DNA from: Rhabditophanes sp. KR3021
Taxonomy: Eukaryota > Nematoda > Chromadorea > Rhabditida > Alloionematidae
DNA: 64,000 bases
Reading direction: 5' to 3'
Assembly: GCA_963281155.1 (NCBI GenBank)
Contig: CAUJLY010000001.1
Location: 8,122,001-8,186,000, forward strand
A program made the position numbers and the translations under genes. Below the pieces are notes generated by a model. It saw nothing but the letters and a program-made list of their open reading frames with translations. It was not told the DNA's origin and did no database searches. Below, in pieces: positions 45,258 to 55,482 of this stretch (the first letter of the stretch is position 1; every line of letters starts with the position of its first letter).

Positions 45258-46034
45258 TTATACACAATGCAAAGGAACTTGCTGCTGTTGATTAGCTTGA
45301 GGAACTGCACTTTTTTTGTTTCTCTTTGGAGGCTTTTTATTTTCATAAGCTTCTTCTGCAAATTGGCCAGCAATGTAATTTTCATCTTCAACAGGCATAA
45401 CTTTGCACCTATTGTTGTTGAGAAGAACAAGAAAAGAGATGGCAAAGTTAAGCAAGCACAAAAGCATGGCCACCAACCATGCCTGAACAGAAACATTAAA
45501 ATTGCCAGGAATTTTCGTACCCTCAACCAACGCATCATACTTCATATTGTATTTAGGCAAAATAATCCACAAAAAAAATTCAATCAAGGCAATAATAAAA
45601 GAGAATACACTTATCCACAAAAATATCTTTGGTTCCCGATCCTCAATACTATCTCCCATTGCTTTTTTAAAAAAGAATCCATACAGCATCAATGGCAATA
45701 ACATCACAACAAATTGTAAATAAGTCCAGTTTGAATGGATACATCTGGCATAATAAGTGCAGAAATCGTTGCAGAAATCATCTTGGTCTTTTTCAATTGT
45801 CCCCTTGATCAATATGCGTGCGTCTTCTTTTGTCGTTGGAGTTGTTCTGAACCACTGGAATATAGTATAACTACACGGTCCCTCGCATTTCCCTCCATTA
45901 GAATTATTTAACAGATTGTCTCCTGAAATGTTGTATCCGTGACCTATACATAAAATAGCAAATATAATACCTGAAATTATGAACAGTAAAGCGAAGGCAA
46001 TTTGGTTCAAATTGGCCATCGTAAACAATGCCAT
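45258..46034 (-). CDS. Four-transmembrane protein, family unknown
   Basis: Single exon of 258 residues; the ATG at 46019 is an alternative start. TM helices at about 10-30, 105-122, 138-159 and 188-210. The first extracellular loop is long with two Cys pairs (GKCEGPCSY, DFCNDFCTYYARC) and sequons. The cytoplasmic tail is hydrophilic with Lys and Gln runs. Layout is claudin- or tetraspanin-like, but neither the claudin W-GLW-C-C signature nor the tetraspanin CCG motif is present. It is 140 bases downstream of the next membrane gene on the same strand, so they may be co-transcribed. Confidence 0.75.
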   Translation of the reverse strand: MALFTMANLNQIAFALLFIISGIIFAILCIGHGYNISGDNLLNNSNGGKCEGPCSYTIFQWFRTTPTTKEDARILIKGTIEKDQDDFCNDFCTYYARCIHSNWTYLQFVVMLLPLMLYGFFFKKAMGDSIEDREPKIFLWISVFSFIIALIEFFLWIILPKYNMKYDALVEGTKIPGNFNVSVQAWLVAMLLCLLNFAISFLVLLNNNRCKVMPVEDENYIAGQFAEEAYENKKPPKRNKKSAVPQANQQQQVPLHCV

Positions 46035-46174
46035 TTTACAAATTATAGTTATCTTATAAGAATAAAAAATTTGAATTTAGATAAAACTTGTTGTTACAAA
46101 GTAATTTAAGATTTGTTTATTAAAGTTACTAGCGAATATTATGCAAAATAGATAAATAAATACAGTCACAAAAT

Positions 46175-46486
46175 TCAGGAATCTTTTTTGGTCTTTATTA
46201 CAAGTCCAGCATTGATATTGGCACGATTGGGTGTTGTTATAGCTTCCTGATTACCAACAATTAAAGATTTCATTCTTTTAGCTTCATCTATGCCATTGGG
46301 ATGTTTTGGATGAACTCTTAAATGTCTGACCAATTTGATCAAAATGTATAAGAAATTGTAGAGGAGTAAAAAGATGATAAGGAAAGATGCCTGAAATATG
46401 AAACTCTCCATAAGGATGTTACTCCCTCCAATAGGATTAATTTTCCCCTTTGACAAATTGTAGTCAGCGGTTTCAACGTCATCCAT
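46175..46486 (-). CDS. Small single-pass membrane protein
   Basis: 103 residues. An N-terminal acidic segment is followed by a TM helix at about 29-52 (FIFQASFLIIFLLLYNFLYIL) and a basic C-terminal part (VRHLRVHPKHPNG..EAKRMKS). No signal peptide. It lies directly upstream of the four-TM gene, 140 bases apart on the same strand. No family recognised. Confidence 0.62.
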   Translation of the reverse strand: MDDVETADYNLSKGKINPIGGSNILMESFIFQASFLIIFLLLYNFLYILIKLVRHLRVHPKHPNGIDEAKRMKSLIVGNQEAITTPNRANINAGLVIKTKKDS

Positions 46487-46824
46487 GGTACAAAAGTGTA
46501 AAAATTGTATTTCTCTACATTTAACTGTTTAATATAATCAAAAATCTACATTAATCTAAGAAGCAAATTTCAAACCACTGGTATGACTAAGATAATGAAC
46601 CAATATTTATTAATACTTTAAAGTAAAAACACAATGATAACAATAAAGAATCCTAACAATTATATAGATCCAATTTGTGTTTAAGCTTAAAGATTGTAAA
46701 AATAATTAATTGGTCATTTTTTATCTTGACATAACAAAGTTGTAAAAGTAATGCAATTTAGTAATATTTCTTTTCTTCAACTATAAAAGGATTCTGATAA
46801 TTGGATTAGCAAATTAAATTGAAG

Positions 46825-47163
46825 ATGGTGTCAAAGTTATTGTTATGTTTAATTGTTGTTTTGGGAACAATTTTCAAATGCCATTCTATTCCTTTACATA
46901 TTCCTAAACCAGATGAAATTAGGAGATTATTCCGAAATATAAATGAATCTATTGGCGATTTGACAATGCATTTAAGACATGTTGAAAAGGAATTTGAGAA
47001 ATATATTGAAGAGACTGAGACTACTCTTAAAATGATTCGCCCATATATGGAAAAAACAATTGACAAAATTAAGCATGTTGTGAAAGAGGAAGATAAAGTT
47101 GTTAAGGCTGTTGAGAGAATGCGAGAAGGTAATGGGGGTAAATATTCCTCTTTTGAGGATTAA
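46825..47163 (+). CDS. Small secreted helical protein
   Basis: 112 residues, starting at ATG 46825. Signal peptide about 1-21 (MVSKLLLCLIVVLGTIFKCHS). The mature part is predicted helical and charged (LRHVEKEFEKYIEETETTLKM, DKIKHVVKEEDKVVKAVERM), possibly a coiled coil. A TATAAAAGG-like element is at 46783-46791. No family recognised. The neighbour at 47384 has a similar size and secretion signal. Confidence 0.65.
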   Translation: MVSKLLLCLIVVLGTIFKCHSIPLHIPKPDEIRRLFRNINESIGDLTMHLRHVEKEFEKYIEETETTLKMIRPYMEKTIDKIKHVVKEEDKVVKAVERMREGNGGKYSSFED

Positions 47164-47383
47164 TTTATTTGACATGGATTGAATATCAAATGACTAATTT
47201 ACAACACATTTTAAGACGCTAATAAATAAAGAATTTTTTACGATAATCTTTCTGTTTTTGTGTGTGTACAGAAGCTATTAATCTCTCTATTTTTGCATCA
47301 AATTAAACATTAAACAAACAAAAGTGATCATACCAAATAATACCTTTTTAAATGACAATAAACTTAATTTGATCACATTTACG

Positions 47384-47866
47384 ATGAAATATTCATTTAT
47401 TATATTTATTGTATCACTAATGCTGGTGAATAGTGTAATCTCTTACTCTTTCGATGAAGGCGTAAGAGAAGGCTTTAGAATTTTAAAAGAATTTGGAGAG
47501 TCTATTAAAAACATTAGCCTTGATTTTAGTAAATTGGTGGTGATGAAGTCTAGTGACTTTGCAACAGGTTTCTTTAATTTGCTGTCACGATTATTCAAAG
47601 GAAAGAATACTATTAAGGTTAATTCTATTGAAACGGTTAGTATTTTGAACGCCGAATATACGGTTGCGGCAAAAATGTACGAAGATATGATATCAACGAC
47701 ATCAGCACCAACAACTACATTAACTGTCAACAAAGAAACAAAGCCAGGTATTATAATCAAATTAGCTACAAAAGTAGCATCCACGAATAATCAAATGACT
47801 TCTACCACCACACCACAAATGACCAAAATACACTTTAAAGTTGAAGCATACACCAATGGTGCTTAA
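47384..47866 (+). CDS. Small secreted protein with Thr-rich tail
   Basis: 160 residues from ATG 47384; an upstream in-frame extension has no ATG. Signal peptide about 1-20 (MKYSFIIFIVSLMLVNSVIS). A helical part follows (EGVREGFRILKEFGESIKN), then Thr/Ser-rich stretches (STTSAPTTTLTV, STTTPQMT) that may carry O-glycans. No Cys in the mature part and no known domain. Could be a surface-coat or matrix component. Confidence 0.6.
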   Translation: MKYSFIIFIVSLMLVNSVISYSFDEGVREGFRILKEFGESIKNISLDFSKLVVMKSSDFATGFFNLLSRLFKGKNTIKVNSIETVSILNAEYTVAAKMYEDMISTTSAPTTTLTVNKETKPGIIIKLATKVASTNNQMTSTTTPQMTKIHFKVEAYTNGA

Positions 47867-48380
47867 TCTGTTGTAATATTTTTTCTTAATAAAATCTATG
47901 CATAGTACGAAAGTGCGAATTTATTTAATCACAAAGAAAAAGTGAATCATTTACTTAGCTCAAATTTTTACAAATACTTTTATCGAGAATTGCGTACCTT
48001 GCAAGAACATTTTTGGCATCATTGCGAAGTGTATATTATATACTTATTTATGTATGTATAATAATAATACGAAGTTGATATCAACTTATTAGATACGCGA
48101 TCGATTTTAAATTGGTGAGAAAGAATTTTGAAATTAAAAATATCAGACATACTTTAGAATATCGCAATAGCGGTCAGCCAACTAATCAGCTAAAATACTT
48201 ACCTTATTCAAGTATTTTTTTCCCACCAAATAAATCGATGATCTTCATGCTATATAAGAAGGCACTTTCAAGTGGGGACGTCATTTGGTTTTTATCAACC
48301 CATTAATAGGTTGTTCAAATAAATTACTTTAAGACATCCAAATATTTGGCAATTCAACTTAAATAACTTTCATTTTTTAG
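47867..48380. other. Intergenic, no gene seen
   Basis: AT-rich; ends with CATTTTTTAG at 48371-48380, the acceptor before the BTB gene. A 64-codon frame at 48112-48306 has no support. Confidence 0.45.
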
Positions 48381-48390
48381 AAGCTAAGCA

Positions 48391-48925
48391 ATGTTGCCCG
48401 ACTATTCAATGCTGATTGAGTCCAATCCCTTTGTGGATGCCAAACTGACTTTTCAAGACAGCTCAATCAAGTATCGAAATTTGCGCTCGTAGGCCATTCT
48501 AAGTTCTTTAGCGACCTTTTCTTGAAGGATACTTCTCAGGGTATGTTTCATAATATTGAATATTTATAATAAACTATATTTTTAGTTGATTTTAAATTAG
48601 ATGGATTGTTGTTGAGTGATTTCAAGATTTTCTATCAATACATACTCGAAGGAGATTCTTTTGAAATTGTGGGTGATAATATCTTGGCTCTTATGGCCAC
48701 TTACAAGCATTACAATGTACTTGATATCGAGGTAATTAATCTTCTTTCCATTCCTCATTTATATATTCATTCTTTTAGAACAAAGTCAAAACCTGGATCA
48801 TGGATGAAAAGAATATAACTTATCTCGGAATTGCTTATGAAAATTCAATCGATACCAAGCTTCAAGTTTTGAATGACTCTGCAAAAATGATGGTCAATCA
48901 AAATTATGCGGTAATTAAAAGTTAA
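48391..48925 (+). CDS. BTB-domain protein with one frameshift (possible pseudogene)
   Basis: Exons join(48391..48540,48586..48731,48779..48925); about 148 residues if one missing base is supplied near 48468-48471. After that point the frame reads VSKFALVGHSKFFSDLFLKD, a typical BTB stretch, while the unshifted frame stops at once. Exon 2 continues the BTB (SDFKIFYQYILEGDSFEIVGDNILALMATYKHYNV) and exon 3 begins a BACK-like helix before stopping early at NQNYAVIKS. Splice sites are intact. No Kelch repeats follow. A decayed close paralogue is at 63311-63645. It could be a short BTB-only adaptor or a young pseudogene. Confidence 0.62.
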
Positions 48926-49352
48926 AACTTTATTTACTAATATGACAAATTGTTTTTCTTTGCTTTACTAGAATATCATTGTTTTATTATTTATTTTTAA
49001 TTTGTTTACTAAACGTTATCCTGTTATACATTTTAACTTGTAATTTTACTTAAAATAACTAATATTTGTTATCTTGTACAATAAACTGCTCTAAAATAAA
49101 ACAACTGAGACTTGGAGTTTGACCGAAACTGTAGTACCGAATTCTAACAAGTTTAATTTAATTACGTCTAATATTCTTTGTATTGTCTTGTATTTTTGGT
49201 AATATAAAAACTATATTTTATTTCCTTTCAATTGTTGATTGTTTTTAGGGCAAAAAATGTTGAAAAAATTTATTATTAAATAAGCATATAAATATTACAG
49301 AATCATTGAAAAAGGTTTTGATGGAGTACCATAACTACATTTCAGCAAAATG
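48926..49352. other. Intergenic, no gene seen
   Basis: 3' flanks of the BTB gene and of RPA1 (convergent). AT-rich; no feature supported. Confidence 0.45.
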
Positions 49353-51162
49353 TTATTGTAGAGCATATTTTGCCTCTAGTTCATCACAAGCCCTATTCAC
49401 CGCCTTGGTATACTTGCCCAAGTCAATCGGTTTGATATATTGAACATTCCAATTAACATAAGATTTGCCCTCAAAATCAGAAGTCTTCGTCTTGACCTTG
49501 AACATATAATAATCGGCAGAAGTTTTCTTGATTAACTTGTCGTACTCATCACTTTCCAGTTCCTTTTCATAAAGTTTGCCCAAAGTTTCAGAGTCACATT
49601 TGAAAATACGACTACATTCATTTTCAAACAGACTCACCTTTTTTGATCCACTCAAGTCACCAATGACAGCACTCATACGCATCACGTATCTGAATTCAGT
49701 TGTGTGCAGGTCACAAGCTTCGCAAACCCAGTGATTCTTTTCATTTTGGTAGACTTTTTTAGTGCAATATGTATGCAAACAAGCTCGGTAGAAGGGTTCA
49801 CCGATGATAGTTTGAATTTTTCCAACCACATTGAAACTGTGAGCTTCTTCTCCAAAATCAAAGTCGAGGGCATTGGCGATTAATGTTGTGTGGTAAGGAT
49901 CGGGAATGTCGACCATGTCGAAGCAATTGCTGTGGATAGTCTTAGTAGGACGAACACTTGAATTCCACATCTTTAGATTCCCAGTCTCAGCCTTGTCTTG
50001 AACATCAAAGTAAATCCTTGTATTGTAGTTGTATGATAGGACATAACTAAATCTAAAGTCATTCACATTTGCTCCACTGACAAAGATTACTTGGCCTTCC
50101 TTAAACTGGTCGGCTGAGTACAAATCGCAATGAACATCCCAAAGAGTTAGGGGTATCTTGACACAAGATTCATCAATCAAGTGAATTTCCATTCTTCTTT
50201 TGTCCCCTTTCAAGGTCTTGAACTCGGCAACGGGCACAACTTTGTCAACTAACCCAATGATGTCGACGACTTTGCTTTTAACAGCTCCTATGCTGGCTAA
50301 TTTTGTTCTTTTCAATTGTGGGACAGGGATTTGAATAGTATGACAGTTGACTACCTCTTCAACAACGGTGTTTCTCCGGACATTCAACTCAAAGCTATGA
50401 GTAGTCTTGTTAAAGGCAGCATTAGTTTCCTTGACACTTAAATTATCTCCAGAGATCTTGAAAACCTTTCCAATCACTATCTTTTTATTCCAAGTCTCAG
50501 CAACATCTTCAAAGCAACTTAGCCGAATATCACTGCCATCTTTATCAATCAACACAAAGTTCATCGCTTTCATTTCTTTAGTTTCCGTAACTATATTTCT
50601 CAAAACACTTCTTTCACTAACGACTCCTTCAATCGTCCATGACGTTGAATAAAGAGAAATATCCTTTATGGGGTCGATGGTTCCTTTGGGTGAGAATGGT
50701 GTGCGGATAGGCGACTTGACATTGACGTCTGTACTAACCATCAGTTTATTAACATTTATACCCTCAAAAGTCTTTGGATCTCCGGTGTGCTTCACAGGAT
50801 TACCAATCATACCCTTCTCCTGCCTTACCACATCACAACTTTTGACAATGAACTTGAATTTGGTTAGACCATTGGTCGGCGTAGGTCGCTTGATCTCATA
50901 ATCTGTGATATGGATCAGAGCATACCCATACTTAGCTTCATCGTAGTTGTAGGATAAAGGTGGATCAAGGATGCATTGGTCGTAGGAGTAAATGCCATCC
51001 GACACTTTCCACCGCACTGTTTGACCTAGTGATTTGGCAAACTAAAATAATTAATTAACTTTTGATGTTTTATTAGCTTACCAGGACTTGTAAGGTTGGC
51101 TGAATGTTAGAGACGTTGTCAGATGCCATTAATTGGATAAAACCACGGCTTAGTTCAGTCAT
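49353..51162 (-). CDS. rpa-1: Replication protein A large subunit (RPA70)
   Basis: Exons complement(49353..51041,51082..51162), 589 residues. The N-terminal domain begins LSRGFIQLMASDN..IQPTLQVL and continues RWKVSDG, matching RPA70N. The central OB folds include a typical WTIEGVVSERSVLRNI motif, the DFRFSYVLSYNYN region and AETGNLKMWNS. The C-terminal OB fold contains the Cys4 zinc ribbon at about 448-475 (RACLHTYCTKKV..WVCEACD). RPA70 binds single-stranded DNA in replication, repair and recombination. The intron is 40 bases. It is divergently paired with RUVBL1, with starts 226 bases apart. Gene name is by homology to C. elegans rpa-1. Confidence 0.95.
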
Positions 51163-51220
51163 CTTTAATTATTAACTCCAATAAGTGTCAATAACAATTC
51201 TTGACCACCAACTTTAATTC

Positions 51221-51230
51221 TCCCGCAAAA
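51221..51230. promoter_or_regulatory. E2F-like site in the bidirectional RPA1/RUVBL1 promoter
   Basis: TCCCGCAAAA resembles an E2F site (TTTSSCGC-type core, read in reverse as TTTTGCGGGA). It lies in the 226-base space between the divergent starts of the replication gene RPA1 and the chromatin ATPase gene RUVBL1. Such genes are often E2F targets. It is a single imperfect motif and is therefore only suggestive. Confidence 0.35.
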
Positions 51231-51388
51231 GAAAGCGCTTCAAACGATGTAATCCTACCAACAACACATCTCACCACGACACAAATCTAGTGACACCTTT
51301 CCACACTTGTTCATTTAAAATTGAAATAGCTTTTTGATTTAACTACATTACAAGTTACATCGAATTTATTTAAGTTTACTTACCAACT

Positions 51389-52866
51389 ATGGATTCAATG
51401 ATGGATGTGTCTGAAGTTTCTTCTTCGAATGCCTTAGTCCAGGAAGTAAGTTTATCTAACTAACTCGAACTTATGACAAAAATTTAATTTTGCAGGCTGT
51501 AGACGTTGCTCCTATCAATAGAGTCTCAACACACTCTCATTTAAAAGGTCTTGGAATTGACTCAGTGACACATGAACCAACTGATACATCAGGAGGGTTT
51601 ATTGGTCAGCAAAGTGCACGTTATGCTGCTTCAGTCGTTTGTGATTTGATTAAGGAAAAGAGATTTGCTGGGAAGGCAGTTTTGTTGGCAGGGCCTTCTG
51701 GGACGGGTAAGACTGCTGTTGCCTATGCTATGACATTGGAACTTGGAAACCATATTCCGTTCAATTCAATGTCTGCTAGTGAAGTTTACTCCACTGAAAT
51801 CAAAAGAACTGAATGTCTGATGGAAAATTTCCGCAAATCTATCTCAATACAACTTAAGGAGAGAAAAAAAGTTTACGAGGGTGAAATTACTATGATTACA
51901 CCTGTAGAAATGGAAACTCCAGTCCATAGTTTCGGGAAGTCTATCTCTCACGTCAACATTACTCTCAAAACTACTAAAGCTCAGAAAACTCTCAAATTAG
52001 ACGCCTCTATCTATGATCAAATCCTAAAGATCAAAGCTTCCGTGGGAGATGTCGTGTACATCGAAGCGAATTCCGGCAATATCAAGAGATTAGGCCGTTG
52101 TGACTTGTACTCAGGTCAATTTGACTTAGAAGCCGAAGAATATGTGCCCTTGCCTAATGGAGATGTCTTGAAAGAAAAGGATGTGGTTCAGTATGTTACC
52201 TTGCATGACTTGGATATGGCAAACGCCAAGCCTCAAGGAAAATCGGGTGACATGATGAATTTGCTGAAACAGATCGTCAAACCCAAGGCTACTGAAATTA
52301 CTGATAGACTTAGGGAGGAAGTCGACAAGACCGTGGATCAGTACGTTCGAGATGGAATCGCTGAAGTGATTCCGGGTGTTTTGTTCATCGATGAAGCTCA
52401 TATGCTGGATACGGAGTGTTGCTCGTTCTTGCATCGCGTCTTGGAGTCAAACAAATGTCCGGTTGTGGTGTTGGCAACCAACAGAGGTAGAGTCAAGATG
52501 GACAACCCAGATGACCCGGGTTTCCATGGCCTTCCTAGAGATCTTCTTGATCGCCTAATCATTATCTCTACTGAATTGAACACCCCTGATGAAGTGTACA
52601 ATATTGTCAAAGTTAGGGCCATTGTGGAGGGTGTCCAACTTGATGAAAGTGCCCTTGCCGAGATCGCTTCTATTTCAGTCAATTCTTCGTTGAGATATGT
52701 GCTCGGTTTAATTACACCTGGACAAATCTTGGCTGAAGTTGCTGGAAGAAGTACTGTTCTTGGAGAGGATATCAAACAGGCCAGTACTTTGTTCATTGAT
52801 TATAAAATGTGCAAGCAGAAGTATGTTACTGATACTGCGGCTGCTGCAGCTAAAACGAGAAATTGA
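51389..52866 (+). CDS. ruvb-1: RuvB-like AAA+ ATPase 1 (Pontin)
   Basis: Exons join(51389..51445,51496..52866), 475 residues. Walker A is GPSGTGKT (85-92; most Pontins have GPPGTGKT) and Walker B is LFIDEAHML (about 315-323; DEVH in most). Near-identical family blocks are SEVYSTEIKRTE, LMENFRKSI, VYEGE, YIEANSGNIKR-GRCD, FDLEAEEYVPLPNGDV, TLHDLD-ANA-PQG, ITDRLREEV and LLDRLIIISTEL. The large OB-fold insertion (domain II) is complete. RUVBL1 works with RUVBL2 in INO80, SWR1/SRCAP, TIP60 and R2TP complexes. Two motif substitutions are conservative. A short 19-codon first exon is joined through a 50-base intron. Confidence 0.95.
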
Positions 52867-53132
52867 GAGATTTTGTTGTGGTGTTACTAGCACTGTGCCT
52901 GCAATTTTCGGGCTTGGCAACTCTAATACTGATGGTACAGAAATGGTGAAAGGATCAATACTGGAGCTCAATATTTCCATCTCTACCAAGATTGGTCTCA
53001 ATTCTTACACTTTGTCTTTTTAATAAATACTTTTTAATTTGTATGATTCCCCAACTAAAATGAGTTATCTTCTCATTAAAATACTTAATCCAATTAATCG
53101 TTTCCCTAATCCAAACTCTTGCAGACTTAAAA

Positions 53133-53444
53133 ATGAAAATAGATTGGGACAATGTACCAGACAGTGACTTAACTGAATCCCTAACCGAAAGACTAGTAGG
53201 TCTTACCGAATTCCTGCCGCCCTGGGTGTCCAGAGCCGGAACCTGCACCATCAACGCAACCAAAGCCCTGGCCAATGCTTCCTTCTACTACGGAACCAAT
53301 GCAATCTGGGTACTTTCAACTACCTTCGTCATCATCGTCCTGCCATACGCAGTCAGCAAAGAATTACATGACTTGGAGGTTTCTGAAGCTAAGCAAAGAA
53401 AGGAAATGTTGTTGGGACCACAAGGCAAAAAAGCACTAGTTTAA
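53133..53444 (+). CDS. tomm-22: Mitochondrial import receptor subunit TOM22
   Basis: Single exon of 103 residues. The acidic N-terminus (DWDNVPDSDLTESLTERL) precedes VGLTEFLPPWV, the conserved TOM22 segment (LTERLWGLTEMFP in human). The TM helix at about 56-74 (NAIWVLSTTFVIIVLPYAV) carries a Pro near its end as in the family. The tail is short and faces the intermembrane space. TOM22 is the central receptor and organiser of the TOM complex. CTTGCAG ends 8 bases before the ATG, a trans-splice acceptor. It follows RUVBL1 at 266 bases and precedes MTERF3 on the same strand, so an operon is possible. Gene name by homology. Confidence 0.9.
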   Translation: MKIDWDNVPDSDLTESLTERLVGLTEFLPPWVSRAGTCTINATKALANASFYYGTNAIWVLSTTFVIIVLPYAVSKELHDLEVSEAKQRKEMLLGPQGKKALV

Positions 53445-53645
53445 ACTAAATTTGATAACTTTTTTATTATACAAAAAAGACTAGATGAATGGGATAAAGT
53501 AGGTGTTTTCCTTTTATTAATTGATGGTATAAATATAAATGTTATTATTATTCTTTTGTTTTAGTATAGATATATAGTTGTGTAACGATTAAATATTTTT
53601 AAATAGCATTTGTTTTCATTTTTTAATGTGTTTAGAAGTTTATGT

Positions 53646-54853
53646 ATGTATCGTCTTATTAAAGAAGTACACAGGAATGGTTGTGCTGTGGTGGGGATGG
53701 GTCGGTTTTGTACGAAGGTTTCTAAAGTGGAGGATAAAGATCTCATCCAGGAGAGTGGATTATATCAAAATTTTATTGAAAAGTACAAAGAGCAAATATT
53801 TAGTGACAAAGAGGTTCAGAGTTCCAATTTATACATGACTCCGATTGATAGAGACAAAAAGACTACCTTCAGGAGTATTGTTTACGAAGGGAATGAATTC
53901 AAAGATTCTGACCTGACGAAGGAACCTTCTCAATCAAATTTACACCCATTCGACCCCAATTTGTATTTACCTCCAACGAAAGCAAGGTCATTAGCAGCTT
54001 ATGTAAACTACTTGCCAGTACTTCAAAACTTAGTTGATATAGGGGTAGATTTATTGGATGTTGATACAAATACAAATGCCGGTAAACATATCATAAGACT
54101 TGATTGGGAAAAAGATATCTTACCTAAACTACAATGGTTAGTCCAGGATGTCGAGGTAGATGCGACTTCATTGGGAGATTATTTGACAAGGAATCCTCAT
54201 TTTCTATTGCAAGATCTTAATGATATGAAGACGAGGGTAAATTATCTAGAATCGAAAAAATTCAGCAAAGCAGAGATTGCGAAGTTAGTTACTGACTTTA
54301 GGTATTGGTTGAATAATGAGGTTAAGACGATTGACAAGAGGCTAGGATGGATTCAGAAGACTTTTAAGATGTCTCCTACGGAGGTTAGGAAGATGATTGT
54401 GATGGAGCCACGTGTTATTATGTTTGGAACGGGGCCCATTCAAAGAATAGTTCAAATTTTGGGAGATGAAGGAATGATGGTTGTTGATCAGAAAAATATA
54501 TTGAAGAATGATCCGAGGGTCTTTATGATGGGTAATTAATTGTAATAAATATCTCATAAATTCTAATCTTTACAGATCCAGGGTTCATTCAACTCACACT
54601 AGCATATGCAACCAAAAACATGAAACTAACTCTACCCCAAATTGTCTCAAATCCACTCCTACTAAGGTGCAGTATATCAAGTCTTAAAAGAAGACATTCA
54701 TTTCTGAAAAGACTCAACTTGGCACAGTATGATCCAGAACTGCCTAATTGCATTCCCTTGGATCTTTTTCTCCATCCATCAGACAAAGTTTTTGCGGAAA
54801 GAGCTGCAATGGTGACGACTGAAGTTTATGATAAATATATTAAATGTTGTTAA
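53646..54853 (+). CDS. Mitochondrial transcription termination factor family protein (MTERF3-like)
   Basis: Exons join(53646..54531,54576..54853), 387 residues. The first in-frame ATG is 53646, 10 bases after a GTGTTTAG acceptor. An out-of-frame ATG starts four bases earlier at 53642. A basic N-terminus may be the mitochondrial presequence. The C-terminal half has mTERF repeats: LGDYLTRNPHFLLQD, RVNYLESKKFSKAEIAKLVTD, RLGWIQKTFKMSPTEVRKMIVMEPRVI, AYATKNMKLTLPQIVSNPLLLRC, RRHSFLKRL, ending in LFLHPSDKVFAERAA. MTERF3 represses mitochondrial transcription and supports ribosome assembly. Length and the last motif (SDKxFxxxxA) favour MTERF3 over other members. Confidence 0.86.
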
Positions 54854-54947
54854 AGTACAAATGCTTTCATAATAAAGTTTATTTCTTTTTAATAACTCTT
54901 TTATTTAAAACCATTAAATGTTCTATCCTAGACAAGTACGTAAATAT

Positions 54948-55276
54948 TCAAGCACTCTTGCCAGCCAAATTAGCAATGATTCTAAGAACATCTTCTTTTG
55001 ACGCATTTTCCAAAGACACTGCCTGTTCTATCCCCTTTTCATATCTAAATAAGTCTTAATAAATAAAAATAAATAAATTAGTTACCTGGCCCAAATTTTA
55101 GGTGAAACACCACTACACTCTCTGATCAAAATAGGAAAATCGAGATTAGCTTTCTTGAGGGAGACGTAGTCGTTTTCGATGAAAGCTCTAACACCTCCAG
55201 AAGTTGGTCCTTTCTGGCAGAGATGGACGCGAAGTTCACGTAGAGCACCGGCTCCAAGACGAATAGCGGAGGCCAT
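54948..55276 (-). CDS. NADH dehydrogenase 1 alpha subcomplex subunit 2 (NDUFA2)
   Basis: Exons complement(54948..55044,55086..55276), 95 residues. The start was taken as ATG 55276 ([10 protein letters not shown]) because it matches the family N-terminus; the upstream open frame has no ATG. Matching blocks are [53 protein letters not shown] and the C-terminal helix. This small thioredoxin-fold protein of the complex I matrix arm is accessory. The 41-base intron splits the Arg codon of WAR|YE. Length is typical (about 99 residues in human). Convergent with MTERF3, 94 bases apart. Confidence 0.93.
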
Positions 55277-55482
55277 TTTTGTGTAATTTAGTTTTGGTAA
55301 CAACAATGTGATGTTTATTCGAAAGGAACTTTGTCCCAATCATTTGGGCATAACATTCCTTTCAGGACACTTAATATTTGAAAAATATTTTATTTATAAA
55401 TCTAAAAAGTTGTTAAAACATAATTTTGTTCCCAAAAATACAAAGGCAAACTCAAAACAATAATTAAAAACAATGATCCTCT

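Noticed and set aside
45267..45701. 144-codon plus-strand frame opposite the four-TM gene
   Set aside because: The minus-strand frame has clear TM helices and paired cysteines, while the plus frame is biased Phe/Asn/Lys sequence without features.
52398..52796. Minus-strand frame inside RUVBL1
   Set aside because: Complete overlap with a highly conserved ATPase; a shadow frame.
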